Shown: positions 33,246 through 44,873 of the stretch, piece after piece | Layout: each line of letters begins with the position of its first letter | How positions within the stretch are numbered: the first letter of the stretch is position 1 | Assembly: GCA_029255685.2 (NCBI GenBank) | Contig: CM055313.2 | Location: 30,252,579 to 30,316,578, forward strand | Length of the DNA stretch: 64,000 nt | Direction: 5' to 3' | From: Silene conica | Lineage: Eukaryota > Streptophyta > Magnoliopsida > Caryophyllales > Caryophyllaceae | The notes under the pieces: model-generated | What the model was told of the DNA's origin: nothing | What the model saw: the letters and a program-made list of their open reading frames with translations, nothing else | Database searches by the model: none | Translations under genes and position numbers: made by a program

Positions 33246-34489
33246 TGTTGGGGAATGTGTCCTCAACAATAGTGCGATCACGACAGTGATAAAAATCATT
33301 GTCATAAATATTATGAAAAGAATATGCAAGGGACGATCCAATATTGATTTAGTCAACTGACCAACATTAATCGGTAATGATTGGCTGACTAGAGTTTAAC
33401 ATTACTGTCGTATGACGGTGGTGGTCAGTTGATCCCTTTAGGTCACACCTATAGGACTAACCCCTTAAACGTATATTGATTAATTGTATAGGATACAGAT
33501 TGATCGATATTCTTAAAACCGTATATTAAGAGATCAGAGGTTGAATCTTAAAGTAAGATTTATATTTGAAATTGAAATGTGTCAATTGTCAAATATTAAT
33601 CGATATTTGTGAAATATCGAAATTAGTATAATGAATGGTTCATGGTTATAACAAACGTTGTTAATATATCGTATCGACGATTATTACGATAACCATATGT
33701 TGGGACAGTAATTTGAATTACTAAATAATTTGTTAAATATGATTTAATTAATTTTGAAATATCATTTATGTGATAAATATATTTTAAATTAATACAATTA
33801 ATTATGTCACATATGATGTCACATATTATACAATTGTACAAATTACATTTGTAAAATGAAGGTCCATTTTACAAATGTTAACCGTGTAATGTATGTAGCA
33901 AGATAACATTATTTGATAATTTATCTTATTATTGTGTAAGTGTTGATATGACTTATCACTTATGACATGTGTAAGAACAAAAGCAACAAATTCTTCCTAC
34001 ATACTACAATCACACGACATGCACCAAGCAACCCCAACCAAACCTATTTTTGTCTATATATATATGTGATCCATCACATATTAAAAAATAGGTCTTGTTA
34101 GGCAATTTTATTTCTAGTGAGAGATAAAAACAAATCCTCTAAAATATTATTCTCATAATACTTATACTACATTCATTGTAGTATTCTAATATACTAATAA
34201 GAATTATTAGTACACGGTTTTAACCCAAATCCGTCTCCTAGCTCGGGTTCGGTTATTTGGTCCGTTTAAGGTAAGGTCTTGGTGCGCACTCATTGGAGGC
34301 AAGCTTACTTGGTTGCTCTTGGAGGATCGTCCTAAGCATATTTCGGACCGGTTGTAAGAATACGATTCTCATTATTTCCGCTTTTATTTTGCATGCATAA
34401 GATCGACTATATTAATATGGGATTAATTAGTAACATTAGTAAGACTAATAATATGAACTTGTTAGTAAAGACTACCTCGAGTTCCAACA
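33246..34489 (+). mobile_element. ANG-2 3' LTR
   Basis: 1244 bases, TGTTGGGGAATG to TTCCAACA, preceded by the purine tract and followed by the CTTTC duplication. Differences from the 5' LTR are a few substitutions and one- to two-base indels. Confidence 0.97.
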
Positions 34490-34574
34490 CTTTCAATCCA
34501 ACTATTTATGAAACTGAGCTAAGAGTCATCCAATGCCTTGGATGATTAAACCATAACCCAATAAAACATCATTT

Positions 34575-34810
34575 ACTCATCATGCATATCTGACACTGTA
34601 CCCTCATCAAGGCAAGCAGATAAAACATCCATAACTCATCATGCATATCTGACACTGTACCCTCATCAAGGCAAGCAGATAAAACATCCATAACTCATCA
34701 TCCATATCTGACACTGTACCCTCATCAAGGCAAGCAGATAAAACATCCATAACTCATCATGCATATCTAACACTGTACCATCATCTAGGCAAGCAGATAA
34801 ACATCCATAA
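34575..34810. repeat. 59-base tandem repeat, 4 units (5' LTR copy)
   Basis: Counterpart of 18432-18667 with single-base differences. Confidence 0.93.
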
Positions 34811-34813
34811 CAC

Positions 34814-35312
34814 TAGCAACGGGTCCAGAGGTGAACTTAACACATATCCCATTACTACACTATGTCGGGTCAAGAGGTGAACTTAACACATATCCCAACA
34901 TCCAAACAAGTAAAGGGTCCAGAGGTGAACTTAACACATATCCCTAAACTTACAATCATGAAAAGGGTCCAGAGGTGAGCCTAACACATATCCCTAATCA
35001 TCCAAAAGCAAAGGGTCCAGAGGTGAGCTTAACACATATCCCGATGCTACAAACATGTATTGGGTCCAGAGGTGAACTTAACACATATCCCAATACACAG
35101 TCGCCGCACAACGGGTCCAGAGGTGAACTTAACACATATCCCGTGTACGACAACCGATCACGTGTCAGGTCCAGAGGTGAGCTTAACATATGTCCTGACA
35201 CGCCCAAGCAAAACACGTAACGGGTCCAGAGGTGAGCTTAACACATATCCCGTCACGCGGCATATAAACACGTAGTGGGTCCAGAGGTGAACTTAACACA
35301 TATCCTACCACG
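34814..35312. repeat. Ten-copy hairpin array (5' LTR copy)
   Basis: Counterpart of 18671-19169. The core and the private stems are retained. In the last copy the right end has changed from CCC to CCT, which leaves a G-T pair in the stem rather than opening it. Confidence 0.85.
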
Positions 35313-35603
35313 CGACAACCATTGTAACCACTAACATCCAAAGGTAGAAACTAACCTATAGTTCTAACTTCCTAAACCTCTAATCAACACTTAATTGATT
35401 CCGGAAACCAAGACGAGGGAGAGCCGGTTTCCCTTTCGGTTACCCGACCGGGGGGTCTCTATCCTCACTCCATTCCCGAACCCAATATAGTGTTGCCCGT
35501 ACACCGGGAACCTCAAGTATATATCACGGGTAAACAAAACGAGTTTCAAATACAACTGATTAACCGTTTGAAAGTTACACGCAAAAACAACACAAAACGC
35601 CTT

Positions 35604-35988
35604 CAGGGGTCCCCAGCCGGTCGGCAGGCAGCCGGTCGGCCGGCTGGTGATCCTTCAGTCTACGCCTCTTTTCAAAATGACGAAAACATCACCAAGGACT
35701 CCCAGCCGGTCGGCAGGCAGCCGGTCGGCCGGCTGGGACTCCATTCCCCAGCCTTCTCTATTTCGCAAACCACCCCTTTACACTCCCAGCCGGCTGGCAG
35801 GCGGCCGGTCTGCCGGCTGGGCTCCCATCCTACTTATGTTCTCGCAAAACATACATAACACACAACGACTACCAGCCGGTCGGCCGGCTGGCAGTTCAAG
35901 GCCATTTCCTCAAAAATTCGAAAACACCCTATACGCTCTCCCAGCCGGTCGACCGGCGGCCGGTCAGTCGACCGGCTCAGAGAGCCTG
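35604..35988. repeat. Five GC-rich palindromic modules (5' LTR copy)
   Basis: Counterpart of 19461-19860. The fourth module has shrunk to the perfect palindrome CCAGCCGGTCGGCCGGCTGG by a clean internal deletion, leaving both outer arms intact. Confidence 0.85.
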
Positions 35989-36913
35989 TAACGAAAATCG
36001 CAAATTTCCAGAATTCTCTATACTTCGCAAATCGACACCACAACTCAAACAACACTACAATTGATGTTTACCCAACAACATAAATCATTCAATACTACTA
36101 TTCTACCAGCAAACAAGTCCCATAACAATCCTCAAATGGTTATATCGAGTATCCGTCGCAAAATGAGAAAAACTGAAAATACACTTAAGAACTTATAACA
36201 ACAAATTTAAGCATGAATTCTTCACAACAACATCATCCTAAACATGTTACTAAGTTTCTTAAACATAACACATGAACAAAATCAGAATCAAACATAAGAA
36301 ACACAACAAAAGTGCTAATATACACATAAAGGCCGAGTTTCTCATTATCGTCACCTTTCAAGCTTACTCCGGCAGATGATCCTCCTCAATCACGTAACTA
36401 TCAGTGTCGGGATCGTCCAGGCCAACACCTACAACATAGAAAACGGATTTTAAGGAAAACAGCCCGTTTTTCAAAGTCGACGAAATGAAAAATGAAAGTG
36501 ATGGATGACTAGGAAATCGAATGAGGATTCCGAAAATGTACTTACTTTTGCAATTTGAAGAACGGATGAGGGAGAAAAGCTCAAAAGAAAGGAGTATTAA
36601 TGGAGGTTTTGAGGATAAAGAGTTTACTGTAAAAGAGTTTGATGAAGGAGGATGAATGTCGACATATTAGGGGTTTATGGGGTTTTAAGGACTGTCCTTT
36701 CCGAGTAATTAAAATGGGTCGGATAAATGGAACGGATGTTTAAGTCGGATATTTACATGCCAAGTTGTATTCGTCTTAAGGACTTGAGGTTCTTAAGACG
36801 GATCTCACTTATTGAATCAAAATCTTCCGAGTTAAATTATTAAAATATTATTTTATTACGTAAAATAATTTAAAACGATTAAATTGGATTTTACGAAAAT
36901 ACGGGATGTTACA

Positions 36914-38102
36914 CTACGGGTGCAAAGATCTCATCGTAGTGCAAGCCTGGCACTTGGGTGAAACCTTTAGCAACTAGTCTTGCCTTATGGATATCTTGTT
37001 TACCTTCCACGGCATGCTTTATTTTGTAAAGCCATTTGCATTGAAGGGGACGTACCTTTGCTGGTAGGTCCACAAGATCCCACACGTTGTTCTCATACAT
37101 GGAGTCCATCTCGGATTGCATGGCTTCTAGCCATAGCTTTGAGTCAGAACTGGTCATGGCACCTTTATAGGTTGTGGGTTCATTACCCTCTAGGAGTAGG
37201 ACGTCATCCATATCATGTTCCTCGACCATACCAATGTATCTGTCCGGAGGAATGAAGACTCTTCCCGACCTCCTAGGTTCCTCAGGAATATCTACTGCAG
37301 CCTCGGTTGAAGGAACTGTTTCCTCCAATGGTTGCTCGGTAGTTGGTTCTTGAACCTCCGATAAATCGAAGGTTCTATTACTCGACTTGTTCTCGAGAAA
37401 TTCTTTCTCTAATAACCTCGCACTGGCCGCAACAAAAACACGTTGTTCGGTTGGCGAGTAGAAGTAATGACCAAAAGTTCCCTTTGGATAGCCTCTAAGG
37501 TCTGTCTTGACCGATCGCGTGCCGAGCTTATCCTCGTGTCTCCACTTGACATAAACCTCGCAGCCCCGAACTCGAATAAAGGACAAGTTAGGGACCGTTC
37601 CCTTCCATAATTCGTATGGAGTCTTGTCAACAGCTTTAGACGGACTTCGGTTAAGTATTAGAGCGGCCGACAAAAGAGCATAGCCCCACAATGAATCAGG
37701 CACAACGGTGTGACTCATCATGGATCGAACCATATCAAGTAAAGTTCGATTTCTCCGTTCGGACACACCATTTAATTGTGGTGTTCCAGGTGGAGTCAAC
37801 TGTAGCACGATGCCACAGTCTTTAAGGTGTTGATCAAACTCGTGTGAAAGATACTCACCACCACGATCAGAACGTAGTGCTTTAATCTTTCTTCCCAGTT
37901 GGTTCTGTACCTGATTCTGGTATTCTTTGAACTTGTCAAAGGATTCACTTTTATGTTTCATCAAGTAGACATAGCCATATTTACTCAAATCATCCGTGAA
38001 AGTGATGAAATACCTATAGCCTTCTCGTGCGTTGATCGACATAGGGCCACACACATCTGTATGTATGAGTCCTAATAGGTCGGATTTATAAAGACTATTC
38101 TC
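36914..38102 (-). pseudogene. ANG-1 integrase core and start of RT
   Basis: About 390 open codons of a Copia polyprotein. On the minus strand it opens in LLGLIHTDVCGPMS, which holds the first catalytic aspartate. The second is in RSDRGGEY and the glutamate in NGVSERRNRTLLDMVRSMMS, 35 residues later as in active integrases. This wording is typical of the Angela/BARE lineage. Then come the GKR-type tail, a linker, and the first RT motif KARLVAKGFTQVPGLHYDEI, where TEK-1 interrupts. The zinc-binding N-terminus of integrase, protease and gag are missing: homology stops near 38102 and leader-like sequence follows, so a deletion has removed the 5' half. Confidence 0.92.
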
Positions 38103-39496
38103 AATTTTTGGTTATACGAGGAAGACCCCATCAACTTATATTTATCCATTTTAAGTGAACTAATATCAAGCATATACGAGAATGAATGAAATAAAGTGAT
38201 GGCTTTGCATGTGACATGTGACATCTGTATTGTCACAGAAAACTAACGCGTAACCTCTACATGAGTCTGTTTTCAGGCATGTTATAGGTGGTTTGGTTTT
38301 AGGCGGAATATGATGCAAGCTATTATCGATGAAAGCATAAAATAAATGCGATAAACGTAAATAAAAGTCCTAGTGTGGCCTATCCTACCAAAATAAACAT
38401 AAAAACAACTTTGGAATCCACCGTTGGACCCTAGAAGCTTGTCTTGATGTTCCATCTTGGTCTTTGCAGCGGGAGTGAGCATCCGGTCTCCGTCTTTGGT
38501 CTTCACAAAATAACTAATTTAAATTACAAATATAACCCTATTTACATTCTAATTTAAATACAAAAGTAATTACATGGCAAAAACCCAAAACGGAGATTCA
38601 AGATCTCAAAATTACAAGCAAGACTGTGTCCCATCATTACGGTGACACAATCTTCTAAGGCCACACTAAGTTACAACCGTTTGCAAAATTAAATACGTTA
38701 TAGAAAGCATTCAAAAGGCATTCAACAAGACGATAAATAAAATGCATGAACTAAAATTAAAATTCATTCATGACATAATACTGTTATTATTATTAACAAA
38801 TTTCACCAAACCACCTTTTCGGGATTAAAATTATGTGATTATACCGTTTTAACCACTTTAATTTTAACAAGTTTATAATCCATTATCTTAAACCGTTTTA
38901 AAATAATATGTATCATGCGAGAGTGAACCGTTTCACAAAGATAATATACTATTTCCGTATACAGCATATTACTTTTGGCCAAGGGAAAATAAAAACAAGT
39001 TATTTTCGGAAAAATAAAACACGACTGTCAAAAAAAAAAATTCCTGTATCAGCAGAGAGGTCGACCGACCCATTAAACAGGTCTACCGACCTCCTGACAG
39101 AAAACTTTTTTTCCTGTAACTGCAGAGTGGTCGACCGACCCATTAAACGGGTCGACCGACCACAAAACTCGAAGTCGGGTTTCTGAAAACGCGAAATTGC
39201 TGCACTTTTAATCAAAACAAGTTTTAACCTTTGATTCAAAACGCGTAAATCAAAATAAACAGCAATTAGGGTTCACATAATGTCAAGAATATCGATTAAT
39301 TAATAATATGTAAACAGAAATCGAAAACAAGATCGATTATACAAAAGAGAAACTGCAGAAAAAACAGAAACCCTACGCGGGTGTTGGTCGACCGACCACA
39401 ATAATGGGTCGACCGACCCACACGCCGACAGAAATCGATTTTCAAGATTTTTAATCAAAACTTATGAAAAACACAAAAGTAAAATCTCGTGGCCTT
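38103..39496 (-). mobile_element. ANG-1 leader, gag and protease deleted
   Basis: 1.4 kb between primer site and the truncated integrase. No Gag motif or CCHC knuckle is visible in any frame. The only marked structure is a set of paired palindromes at 39057-39163 and 39382-39424. Confidence 0.75.
39057..39424. repeat. Paired GTCGAC palindromes in the ANG-1 leader
   Basis: Three pairs built on GGTCGACCGACC: 39059-39092, 39129-39162 and 39386-39420. The arms are separated by 8-10 bases (CATTAAAC in two of them). In the third, private flanks GTGT and ACAC also pair. The same module occurs in OTA-A, a Ty3/Gypsy element. Confidence 0.8.
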
Positions 39497-39508
39497 GGCT
39501 CTGATACC
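39497..39508 (-). other. Primer binding site, ANG-1
   Basis: GCTCTGATACCA on the plus strand, i.e. TGGTATCAGAGC on the element strand, two bases from the 5' LTR. Confidence 0.93.
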
Positions 39509-39510
39509 AC

Positions 39511-40501
39511 TTGTGGGGAATAAAGCATGTATTCGCCCTAAAACGTGAAGGATTATAACGAATTTTACAATTGAGATTATTGTCATAAGTTAATAAAAAC
39601 ATGAAAGAGAATACAACCTTGGGTCCTTGCTTGAAAAGGCCTAAGAACAGCAATTAAAGTAAATTCCCTACTATAACTTGCACCCAAGACTTGAATGAGA
39701 TGCTGCCGCGTGTGCTAGAAATACTCTCCAATTGCCTTGCAATATGGGGAGAGCTTTTGTGAGGTTTTAGTTGTGAGATCTGAGTTTTGGGAAAAGAATG
39801 TTCTCAAAACCCTAATTCTTGAGATTATGATTACCCGTGTCATGACAAAAGGAGAAGGACTCTCCTTTTGTAGTAAGTGGGTCGGCCGAACGGGTATTAG
39901 GTAAGGGTGGGCTTTTCCACTCATACCTTATTCCTTTGCATGATTCGACCCGATTTGCTAATAATATAATTCGCGGGTATTTATTATAAATCGCACACAT
40001 GTTATCAGATATTAATACAGTCGATGTATTAATAATGGTCTGATAAAATGCGATATTGTATAATTGGCCCAATTAATATAACTGTTTATATTAGTACGCA
40101 AATTCAATATTTAATTAAATATAACCGTTTATATTTAATTTACGAATTAATCACGTAATCCGTTTTAGCTAAAATTATTTAATCCGTATTAAATAATAAT
40201 TTCAACATCTTATTGACTAATTTAATAGTCAATACCTCTGACTAACTGTTTAGTCATATCCGACATAAATGTGACTGTATTTTCATAGCTTCACATCTCT
40301 CAAACGTGTCCTATAGGTGTGACGTATATGGAACAGTTGATCACCACCATCCGTATGACAATAACGTTAAACTTATCTAGCAAGCCAACCGTTATTGATA
40401 AACGTGGATCAACAGATAATAATACTGAAGTATGCCCTTGTGATCCTTAAAGAGATTTAATAAGTCATTGTACTTAATTGTCAAGGACACCAGCCCCAAC
40501 A
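39511..40501 (-). mobile_element. ANG-1 5' LTR
   Basis: 991 bases, TGTTGGGGCTGG (40501) to TTCCCCACA (39511) on the minus strand. It is the partner of 13620-14609 and is bordered by CTATT at 40502-40506. Confidence 0.95.
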
Positions 40502-40735
40502 CTATTAGTTCCTAGGTCTCACAAATATTGGGTGTCAAGAATAAGGGTGATTCCTAAATTCTAGGTCACATACCTTTCAGTCTCAAGTAACCTAGCTGTC
40601 TTAAAGCGTTAACCAATGCCCTTCCCGTATCTTTCAACCTTGGGTAAGTCATTACTAACATCCTATAAGTCTCCTTTCAGTCTCATTATAGGGTATTATA
40701 ATTAACGAAACAAAACGAACTGAAAACATGCGCGA

Positions 40736-40818
40736 GGTCAGTCGACCGACCAGCTAACCCAGTCGGCCGACCAACTACCTCAGTCGACCGACCAGTTAAG
40801 CCGGTCGGTCGATCGAGG
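40736..40818. repeat. Cluster of four palindromes in OTA-A LTR
   Basis: Four GTCGAC, GTCGGC or GGTCGGTCGATC modules in 83 bases, each extending to eight bases or more of self-complementarity, with CAG or AACT-like joints. Confidence 0.75.
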
Positions 40819-41904
40819 TCTGCTACAGGTCGATTCTGCTTTTATACCATCTACGCAAATTAATCCCTACATCCTAACATATGAAATTAGCTACTCATAA
40901 CTATGACAATAACGATAATAGCAGTAGGAAAAACGGAATTCATAGCAAACAACAATCTAAACATGTGATAACAATGAAGGTTTTGGGATTCTACACTACA
41001 CCGGATGCTAGCAATTCTATTATGATAACAATAAGGGATATTCTACGGTGTATCCTCGTGTCTTTCGATTTTCTACGTTGTACCTCTACATTTTTTAAAT
41101 TCTATGGTATACCCTTAAACTCTATACATGAGTCTATACAATGACCTTATTTATTGGTTTTGCTAGCTTAATTTCTTAATTTATCTATTAAATCGTCTAT
41201 TTAAGATTTCAATTACTCGACTACCTTTTCATTTACTTGTTAGTTCGCTGAATTACCATTAACCAACCAAATAATATACAAATCTAACTCAAATTTATCA
41301 AATTGCTATTATTATTTCATGTTTTATAGCATATGTTTTTTAATAGAAGTTTATGTTTATTTAAAGATATTTGCGATACTTTCTATATAGAATGGTGATA
41401 CCACCTTAATAAGTTAAAATAAATTCAAATTATGACTTTTTATAGCAATAGGGTTAATGGAGATTTGAAGGAGGTTATTATGGAGAATAAGTAAGAAGTT
41501 TAAGGGTATACCATAGAAATTATAAAATGTAAGGGTATAATATAGAAAACCGAAAAACACGAGGGTACACCGTAGAATATCCCTAACAATAAAGAACTGA
41601 AATCAAAAGAGGAATTACCGTGAATAGGAATTAGGGCAGAAAAGAAGAACTTTATTGATTCTCGTGGAAGAATTGTTGAATACAAACTAAGAACAATACT
41701 AAAAATTTAAAGGAACAATAAGTTTTTTTGGGACTATAGAATTATGCTAAGAAAACTAGATTAAGACTGGTTTGCTAAAAGACTGAATGATAACTGATGA
41801 TTAAGCCCTAATCACGAATTAGGCTTAAATAGAGATTACAAAAGGCGTCTTTCATTAACCTAATCCGTGCGTGGGCTTTGTGGAAATTTCTGGAACTGCG
41901 CTGC

Positions 41905-42037
41905 GGTCGACCGACCAGTGGTCTCGGTCGGTCGACCGATTATCGGGCCCAATGGACTTCTGCTTCCGTAAGTTGAACTCTGGGTTTGAGATAACAGGTA
42001 CTTTGGTCGACCGACCAGGGTAGTCGGTCGGTCGACC
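41905..42037. repeat. Two perfect 12-base hairpins in OTA-A LTR
   Basis: GGTCGACCGACC (41905-41916) pairs with GGTCGGTCGACC (41926-41937) over a nine-base loop. The same arms, with a different nine-base loop, are at 42005-42016 and 42026-42037. Farther out, CAGG and CCTG at the second hairpin also face each other, ten bases from the arms. Confidence 0.88.
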
Positions 42038-42309
42038 GGTTTTCCTGTGTGTCAGCCTTGAATTCGTCTTGGATTGATCTTTTGGTCCTTGGTTTGCGCT
42101 TTGGGTTGTTTCTTCCTCGTTCCTTGGTTATGCAAAAATCCCGAGGGCAGTATTTGGCTTAAAATCGTCTCTTTTCCGCATAATTCTGCAAAAGAGCATA
42201 AAAATACGAAAGTAGACAATTGTTGGGAAATAAAGGCTAAAACATCGTAAATGAGCTACAAAATGCGTGTAAAAATAGATGTAAAACATCATAAAATAGA
42301 CACGCATCA

Positions 42310-43617
42310 AATTCCCCAAACCAAACCTTGCTTGCCCTCAAGCAAGAATTAGACTCGATCTTAAACTATTGGAACGATTTCAATCTCAGAGCGAAATTTA
42401 CATGTAAGGCTAAACCAAATTTAATGCCAAGTTAACAAGGAAAAAGTGAAAGAATCATGCAAACGAGTTATGGGGTTGTCAAACTTGCAAACCTATCGAC
42501 TATAGAGACTTTATACCATGGACTCTCGCGGGTCGCTCAAATCACACATTAAGCAAAGGGTGAGTGTATGTAAAAGATAGAAGGAAGTATATTGTAAAGA
42601 CACTCACCTAACTTCGACCCATGAAAACATGCCTGCAATCTAACATGAAAAAGAATTCTACAACCGTGCATAGACAAACTCATCAAGTGACCTTGACACA
42701 TGCATTGTGGAATTGAAGGATATGTGAGGTGAAAGGTAAAAGAGGTTAAGATGTTTTTGGATAAGTGGGTTTAGTAGCCAAGCTAGTAAAACCGAGTTCC
42801 AACAACAAATTTCACGACTTTCAACATTATCAAAGTGCTATTTCGTAGCACTAATCTCACATAATTTGAAGAAAAGGACTCCCAAATATTTTGAATGAAG
42901 TACGGGAGTAATAAAGTGTAAAAGAAAGGGATTTTTATGAATGGATGAGTTCCTGTTTCTGTCAGTTGGTCGGCCGACCAAGAGGGGCGGTCGGTCGACT
43001 GACTTGCAGGTTTTGTTTGATTTTTTCCGTTTTTCCTGTCTTTCTTTTCTGGATGTTTTTGTTCTTTTTCTTTTTTTTTTTTTCCTTTTTCTTTCTTTCT
43101 TTTCTCTTCTTGCTCAAGGTGTCAAACAAACCAAAAATGCCTCAAAAAATTTCCATCAACCACAAATACTAGCTCGGTAGGGTAGGCTAAATATAGGATG
43201 TAGTTTTGGGGGATAAAAAGGCTATTTTGGCTATGTAAGGCTTTTGGGGTAAATAAGAGAAAAGGGCCTCAAATGCACGTAACAAGACTCGCAAAACAAG
43301 ATAGTAAATAGGTATATAGCAATTCATGTTCATGCTTATGCATATTGATGTAACGTGTTCCAAGAGGAGTACTACTCACATCCTAGACAACTGGCTTAAG
43401 AATGAAACCAAGGATAAAGCTCTAAAACTCAGAATGTTAAGTAGATTGCCAAGGTAAAAGTCAAGTCTCAAGAAACACAAATAGTTTGACAAAAACTCGT
43501 AGATATGCATATGATTCTAATACTAAAACATGTTAACAAGGCAAGGCAAAGCCATAGACATGTGAAAATTGCAAAATCATCATTGAATTACTCTCGTTCC
43601 GACTCGACCTATAAGCT
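42310..43617 (-). mobile_element. OTA-A 3' internal region
   Basis: This begins with the polypurine tract (42310-42322) and is non-coding. It matches 49787-51142 of OTA-B in order, including the blocks near 43380-43500 and 51045-51135. It includes a palindrome pair at 42964-43003 and a long pyrimidine run near 43020-43110. It ends at the TRIM insertion. Confidence 0.75.
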
Positions 43618-44873
43618 TGTAACGACCCGACCCACCACGGTCGTAACACACCCCCAATAAGATGGGAGGTATGCCTTTGGGCCCATTATTTGTCCTCACT
43701 TAAGCCCAAAAGCACAAGGCCTTGTTACTAAGTGGTGGGTGGAAGTTATTATAAACATATCACAATCCTCACATTCTACCAATGTGGGAAAATCTCCTCT
43801 CATACTCATGGGGTGTTACAAACTCCCCTACTTAAAGAACACAACGTCCTCGTTGTGCCTCAAACTTGACCACAACCAGGTCCAGAATCCTCCCCCTGCT
43901 AGGTGTGTGACCCGGGTACTCCCGACCACAGGCTCACCACACGGTCGCAGGGTCGCTCTGATACCATTTGTAACGACCCGACCCACCACGGTCGTAACAC
44001 ACCCCCAATAAGATGGGAGGTATGCCTTTGGGCCCATTATTAGTCCTCACTTAAGCCCAAAAGCACAAGGCCTTGTTACTAAGTGGTGGGTGGAAGTTAT
44101 TATAAACATATCACAATCCTCACATTCTACCAATGTGGGAAAATCTCCTCTCATACTCATGGGGTGTTACAAACTCCCATACTTAAAGAACACAACGTCC
44201 TCGTTGTGCCTCAAACTTGACCACAACCAGGTCCAGAATCCTCCCCCTGCTAGGTGTGTGACCCGGGTACTCCCGACCACAGGCTCACCACACGGTCGCA
44301 GGGTCGCTCTGATACCATTAGTAACGACCCGACCCACCACGGTCGTAACACACCCCCAATAAGATGGGAGGTATGCTTTTGGGCCCATTATTTGTCCTCA
44401 CTTAAGCCCAAAAGCACAAGGCCTTGTTACTAAGTGGTGGGTGGAAGTTATTATAAACATATCACAATCCTCACATTCTACCAATGTGGGAAAATCTCCT
44501 CTCATACTCATGGGGTGTTACGAACTCCCATACTTAAAGAACACAACGTCCTCGTTGTGCCTCAAACTTGACCACAACCAGGTCCAGAATCCTCCCCCTG
44601 CTAGGTGTGTGACCCGGGTACTCCCGACCACAGGCTCACCACACGGTCGCAGGGTCGCTCTGATACCATTTGTAACGACCCGACCCACCACGGTCGTAAC
44701 ACACCCCCAATAAGATGGGAGGTATGCTTTTGGGCCCATTATTTGTCCTAACTTAAGCCCAAAAGCACAAGGCCTTGTTACTAAGTGGTGGGTGGAAGTT
44801 ATTATAAACATATCACAATCCTCACATTCTACCAATGTGGGAAAATTTTCTCTCATACTCATGGGGTGTTACA
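43618..44873 (-). mobile_element. TRIM-1: tandem terminal-repeat retrotransposon in miniature (4 LTRs, 3 interiors)
   Basis: Period is exactly 351 bases: LTRs of 203 bases at 43618-43820, 43969-44171, 44320-44522 and 44671-44873, with 148-base interiors between them. On the minus strand each LTR runs from TGTAACACCCC to GGTCGTTACA. Each interior starts with the primer site AATGGTATCAGAGC and ends with the tract AAGTAGGGGAGTT. It codes for nothing; the open frames repeated every 351 bases are chance frames. The third LTR has lost both terminal dinucleotides (AG and CG instead of TG and CA). Flanks AAGCT and ATGCT look like one target duplication with a mismatch, so the array probably inserted as a unit into OTA-A. 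Confidence 0.9.

Larger units (their letters stand above)
34490..36913 (-). mobile_element. TEK-1 5' LTR, main part
   Basis: This continues 26047 after ANG-2 and matches 18347-20805. The minus-strand start TGTAACATCCC is at 36913. The neighbouring CTACG at 36914-36918 matches the one at 17772-17776. Relative to the 3' LTR it lacks about 15 bases in the fourth GC-rich palindrome and about 20 bases near 36445. Confidence 0.95.
40502..42309 (-). mobile_element. OTA-A 3' LTR, proximal part
   Basis: Continues 13619 after ANG-1. On the minus strand the LTR starts TGATGCGTG at 42309, directly after the tract GGTTTGGGGAATT, the hallmark of Athila/Tat-type elements. Total LTR length is about 2.17 kb. 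It contains several paired palindromes (40736-40818, 41905-41937, 42005-42037) and otherwise no coding signal. Confidence 0.82.

Noticed and set aside
38282-38506. 74-codon frame in the ANG-1 leader as a remnant of Gag.
   Set aside because: No CCHC knuckle or Gag motif; it looks like a chance frame.
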